From NCBI GenBank assembly GCA_035528275.1, contig DATKYV010000178.1, positions 1 to 8,085 of the forward strand: 8,085 bases of DNA, written 5' to 3'. Both the position numbers and the translations under genes were made by a program. A model generated the notes under the pieces. That model was not told the origin of the DNA and made no database searches. It saw nothing but the letters and a program-made list of their open reading frames with translations. The stretch is from DATKYV01 sp035528275. Lineage in GTDB: Bacteria > Acidobacteriota > Terriglobia > UBA7540. Of the stretch, positions 5,958 through 8,085 are shown in pieces (positions within the stretch are counted from its first letter, which is position 1; each line of letters begins with the position of its first letter).

Positions 5958-6710
5958 CTACCTCAATCTTGGGGCGAGTTTCTGCGTATACTCGTCGAAA
6001 ACGTGGCGATTGTTCTCCGCGGGAACGTTCGCGACGTTGGGTGAGACGAAGGCGCGGAACTTCACGCCGCGCTGCTCCAACCGCGCCGCTGTTTCCGCTA
6101 CCAGCGCCATGGAAATGGCAATAACCGCGAACGTGGAGCTGGCGGCGACGGGCACGCCCGCCACGTTCACTAGGGCATCTTCGGGCGGACAGCAATTGTC
6201 GATGGTCACGTCGCCGAGCTCGGCGAGTTTCTTGCCGCTCGAATGCGTGCCGCGCGCGGCGCGGGCGTTCTCGAGCGAGGTGACGGTGACCACTTTCAGC
6301 CCCAGCGCTTTGGCGTGCAGCGCCACTTCGATGGGCGCGGCGTTCAGCCCGCCGTGCGAGTAGACCACCATCGTATCGACCGGTTCAAACTTGAAATTCG
6401 AAAGGAACTCGGAGATGTAACCTTCCGTCCGCTCGAGTTTCAAGAGCTCGCGCACCCCTCCCGAACCCAGCACCTGCGTCCACATCAGGCGCGAATCCAT
6501 CAGGGGATGGAATCCCGCGAAACTCCCGTAGCGCGGGAAGACGTCGAGAACCGGGATCACCGAGTGCCCGCTGCCGAACAGATGCACCAGGCCGCCACGG
6601 GCAATTGAGTCCGCGGCAAACTCCGCGGCCTTCTCGATGTTGGCGAGTTGCGTGTCTCGGATCTTGTCGTACACCTTTTGAGCAAGCTCGAAGTATTTTG
6701 CGGCTGACAT
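5958..6710 (-). CDS. SIS-domain sugar isomerase-like protein (UPF0309-like)
   Basis: The 250-residue product is a single SIS (sugar isomerase) domain protein. The phosphosugar-binding loop GSGHS (46-50) and the second Ser/His loop YSHGGLNAAPIE (117-128) are visible, followed by THSSGKKLAELGDVTIDN (155-172) and a C-terminal SPNVANVPAENN segment typical of the UPF0309-type subgroup. Such proteins bind phosphorylated sugars, often amino sugars, as isomerases, etherases or regulators; no HTH is present here, so an enzyme is more likely. The ATG at 6710 overlaps the stop of the ROK kinase by one base (TGATG) and has GGAGGAG upstream (6725-6719), eight bases from the start. The pairing suggests the kinase makes the phosphosugar that this protein acts on. 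The exact substrate cannot be read from the sequence. Confidence 0.87.
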   Translation of the reverse strand: MSAAKYFELAQKVYDKIRDTQLANIEKAAEFAADSIARGGLVHLFGSGHSVIPVLDVFPRYGSFAGFHPLMDSRLMWTQVLGSGGVRELLKLERTEGYISEFLSNFKFEPVDTMVVYSHGGLNAAPIEVALHAKALGLKVVTVTSLENARAARGTHSSGKKLAELGDVTIDNCCPPEDALVNVAGVPVAASSTFAVIAISMALVAETAARLEQRGVKFRAFVSPNVANVPAENNRHVFDEYTQKLAPRLR

Positions 6711-7675
6711 CAGTTCTTCTCCTCCAGTCGAATGAATGCGTATCGGGCCGCGCCCAGAACGCCGGCATCATCTCCGAGCCGGGAGCGCACAATGCGGACT
6801 TGCCGGCTCGAGAGCGGCTGGCCCCATTGGCGTGCCGCACGACGAAGTGGAGCGAGGATCAGTTCGCCCGCGCCTGCCAATCCTCCGCCCATCACCACCA
6901 GCTCGGGATTCAGCAGGCTGATGATGCTCGCCACGCCGCGCCCGAGATTCGAACCAACGTCTTCAAGCACACGACGCGCCGTTCGATCACCGCGACGCGC
7001 GGCCTCCGCCACCACCTCGGCCGTGATCGCGCGCTTTCCCGCCAGACTTCGAATCAAGCTGCTGGGGTTTGAACGCAACTTCATCTGGGCGATGCGAGCC
7101 ACCGCCGGTCCGGCGCCCAGCGCCTCCAGGCAACCGATGCGCCCGTATTCGGGGCGCCAGCCTCCTTCGATCGCCATCCAGCCGGCGGCGCCCGCCACAC
7201 CGCGCCTCCCGGGAACGAGGCGGCCGTCGAGTATCAACCCCGCGCCGATCCCCGTCCCCACGGTGAGGAAAACCATGTTTCGCACCCGGCCTCGCCCGGC
7301 GCCCAGCCATGCTTCCGCCAACGCCTGCACGTTCCGGTCGCCCTCGACGAACACCGGGCGGCCGAGCGCGCGACCCAGTTTCCGCCCGAGGGGAACTTTC
7401 TTCCAGCCCGGCAAGTTCGGCGCCCACACGGTTTCTGCTTCAGGGTCGAACGCTCCGGGGACGCCGACGCCAATAGCTCGAATCGCCCGCCAGGAGACCT
7501 GCGCCGCCACAACAGCCGCTCGGGCCGCGTCGTAGAGAGCTCCAAGATCGCGCTTCACGCCCGAGGCCGGAGTCGGAAGCCGAATAGACGACAGCAGCTT
7601 GCCAGTGGATGCCACGACCCCGGCGGCGATTTTAGTCCCGCCCAGATCCAGCCCGATGACCAGTGACTTCTTCAT
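6710..7675 (-). CDS. ROK-family sugar kinase with non-canonical zinc/sugar-binding motif
   Basis: The 321-residue product has the ROK/actin-like ATPase fold: N-terminal phosphate loop GLDLGGTKIAAG (8-19), the catalytic Asp113 in the VEGDRN segment, the second phosphate loop TVGTGIGAGL (138-147) and the adenosine-side ELVVMGGGL near the C-terminus. There is no N-terminal HTH, so it is a kinase rather than a NagC/XylR-type repressor. The region that usually reads AGExGH followed by CxCGxxGCxE instead reads AGAAGW (161-166) and PEYGRIGCLE (175-184). The sugar-contacting Glu and His and two of three zinc Cys are thus replaced, while the last Cys182 and Glu184 remain. This implies a zinc-free variant with altered substrate choice. 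A moderate GGAAG site lies seven bases before the ATG at 7675. It is the first gene of an operon with the SIS protein. Confidence 0.9.
   Translation of the reverse strand: MKKSLVIGLDLGGTKIAAGVVASTGKLLSSIRLPTPASGVKRDLGALYDAARAAVVAAQVSWRAIRAIGVGVPGAFDPEAETVWAPNLPGWKKVPLGRKLGRALGRPVFVEGDRNVQALAEAWLGAGRGRVRNMVFLTVGTGIGAGLILDGRLVPGRRGVAGAAGWMAIEGGWRPEYGRIGCLEALGAGPAVARIAQMKLRSNPSSLIRSLAGKRAITAEVVAEAARRGDRTARRVLEDVGSNLGRGVASIISLLNPELVVMGGGLAGAGELILAPLRRAARQWGQPLSSRQVRIVRSRLGDDAGVLGAARYAFIRLEEKN
6719..6725 (-). promoter_or_regulatory. Ribosome binding site of the SIS gene inside the ROK coding end
   Basis: GGAGGAG occupies 6725-6719 on the minus strand, within the last codons of the ROK gene, with its AGGAG core eight bases from the SIS ATG (6710-6708). 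The ROK stop TGA (6712-6710) shares one base with that ATG. Together these indicate coupled translation. Confidence 0.75.
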
Positions 7676-7723
7676 GCGACGACTTCCGGTGAGAACGTAG
7701 TCTGTTCGACTGCGAAAGGCTGG

Positions 7724-7753
7724 ATTCTAGCCCGAAGGGGGAATCGATGCCAC
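7724..7753 (-). promoter_or_regulatory. Candidate sigma-70 promoter of the ROK/SIS operon
   Basis: On the minus strand GTGGCA (7753-7748, four of six matches to TTGACA) is followed by 18 bases and TAGAAT (7729-7724, five of six matches to TATAAT). It would give a leader of about 40 bases before the ROK ATG. The -35 box is weak, so this is only a candidate; the -10 box and spacer length are the same as in the kinase promoter. Confidence 0.35.
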
Positions 7754-7768
7754 CGCGATTTTCGAGGT

Positions 7769-7796
7769 TCGAAACTGGAAAATCGAAACTGGAAAC
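7769..7796. repeat. 14-bp tandem repeat, two near-identical copies plus a decayed third
   Basis: TCGAAACTGGAAAA (7769-7782) is followed directly by TCGAAACTGGAAAC (7783-7796), 13 of 14 bases identical, and then by a degenerate third unit beginning TCGAAAACCGAG at 7797. The units are non-coding. Confidence 0.8.
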
Positions 7797-7924
7797 TCGA
7801 AAACCGAGATTCGGAGAACGAGAGCTCTCAGGGGGCAATCCCTCACGGGACGGGCAACCGGCAATTCCAACCGGCCCTGTTCCCTGTAACCTATCACCTT
7901 GAGCCTGTCGCTTGCCCCTGAAGT

Positions 7925-8021
7925 TGGCTTCGTTCGCCCGAAAAATGGCTTCGTTTGCGGTTTGTATTGAAGAACGAACCCAAGCTCTACCCTTTATGTT
8001 CAACAACTTGGTGGCTTCGTT
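7925..8021. repeat. Decamer TGGCTTCGTT, three direct copies and one inverted variant
   Basis: Exact copies of TGGCTTCGTT lie at 7925-7934, 7946-7955 and 8012-8021. A one-mismatch copy in the opposite orientation (AACGAACCCA) lies at 7973-7982. The first two copies are 21 bases apart and sit in a longer, about 21-base imperfect tandem unit (minus strand GCRAACGAAGCCA plus spacer). No protein-coding meaning is evident. Confidence 0.75.
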
Positions 8022-8030
8022 TTTGCATTT

Positions 8031-8064
8031 TAACGCATTATGAAAGGGCGCCCCTTGTGCGTTA
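8031..8064. repeat. Nested inverted repeat (hairpin) near the right edge
   Basis: The outer arms TAACGCA (8031-8037) and TGCGTTA (8058-8064) are perfectly complementary. Between them lies an inner stem AAGGG (8044-8048) and CCCTT (8052-8056) with a three-base loop. There is no T-tract directly after it on either strand (the minus-strand side has mixed T/A), so it is not a clear intrinsic terminator. It could be the end of an element or the terminator of a gene beyond the window. Confidence 0.5.
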
Positions 8065-8085
8065 GGGTTGGCTTTGCAAGAACAA

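Larger units (their letters stand above)
7676..8085. other. Repeat-rich non-coding spacer at right end
   Basis: These 410 bases upstream of the ROK gene contain no credible gene. The minus-strand frame that crosses them (7632-8006) translates into repetitive text and runs into the ROK gene in another frame. The stretch is a mosaic of short direct repeats: a 14-base unit near 7769-7796, two AACCGGC copies (7856-7862, 7869-7875), CAGG-rich text around 7875-7920 and a 10-base unit at 7925-8021. It ends in a hairpin (8031-8064). A 10-base palindrome GAGAGCTCTC lies at 7820-7829. The ROK promoter candidate lies at its left side. Confidence 0.6.

Noticed and set aside
5434..6195. 253-residue minus-strand open frame across the small two-module gene and the SIS gene end
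   Set aside because: It overlaps two well-supported genes in other frames and shows no family motif.
6732..7535. 267-residue plus-strand open frame opposite the ROK gene
   Set aside because: Its composition is Arg/Ala/Pro/Ser-rich, typical of antisense frames in GC-rich DNA, and the minus-strand ROK motifs are decisive.
7632..8006. 124-residue minus-strand open frame in the right-end spacer
   Set aside because: The translation is made of short repeats (for example ANEAIFRANEANFR) that come from DNA repeats, and it overlaps the ROK start out of frame.
8025..8070. Integron attC-like site from the TAACGC...GCGTTAGGG arms
   Set aside because: The structure is only about 34 bases, lacks the inner boxes of attC sites, and neither core matches RYYYAAC/GTTRRRY fully; no integrase or cassette is present.

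Overview
The window is 8,085 bases of GC-rich bacterial DNA with eight protein genes, one of them cut by the left edge. The gene content points to an acidobacterium or a deltaproteobacterium-like lineage. It holds two sigma-54 activators whose Fis-type helices read WNRK..A..L.ISY.ALLYKIRQ, a PilZ protein beside a small 'RDG..LKG / ALFFVKSFEGR' protein, and repeat-rich spacers. The assignment is from memory of those families, not from a search.

Layout, left to right. (1) The C-terminal 322 residues of a TPR-repeat protein on the plus strand (1-969). (2) Convergent to it, a minus-strand regulatory block: a sensorless cytoplasmic histidine kinase (4715-3783), a sigma-54 response regulator coupled to it by an ATGA overlap (3786-2341), and after a 266-base gap a second sigma-54 activator with no receiver domain (2074-1010). 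(3) Diverging from the kinase across a 327-base spacer, a plus-strand pair: a PilZ-domain protein (5043-5420) and a small two-module protein (5449-5922). (4) Convergent to that pair, a minus-strand sugar-phosphate operon: a ROK-family kinase (7675-6710) whose stop overlaps the start of a SIS-domain sugar isomerase-like protein (6710-5958). (5) A 410-base right-end spacer (7676-8085) that is non-coding and full of short direct repeats, plus one hairpin.

How it may work together. The kinase/regulator operon has a near-consensus sigma-70 promoter (TTGACA-N18-TAGAAT, 4849-4820 on the minus strand). The same spacer carries, on the plus strand, a sigma-54-like -24/-12 element (4924-4939) facing the PilZ gene. 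A pseudo-palindrome (4835-4848) overlaps the kinase -35 box and lies about 108 bases upstream of the predicted sigma-54 start. The simplest reading is a local circuit: kinase to sigma-54 regulator to a PilZ (c-di-GMP) output, with possible autoregulation. The receiverless activator, which carries almost the same recognition helix, may act on the same sites. This circuit is an inference from sequence layout. The ROK/SIS operon looks metabolically separate. Its ROK protein keeps the catalytic Asp and phosphate-binding loops but lacks the usual zinc and sugar-contact residues.

No tRNA, rRNA, CRISPR array, transposase or convincing intrinsic terminator was seen.
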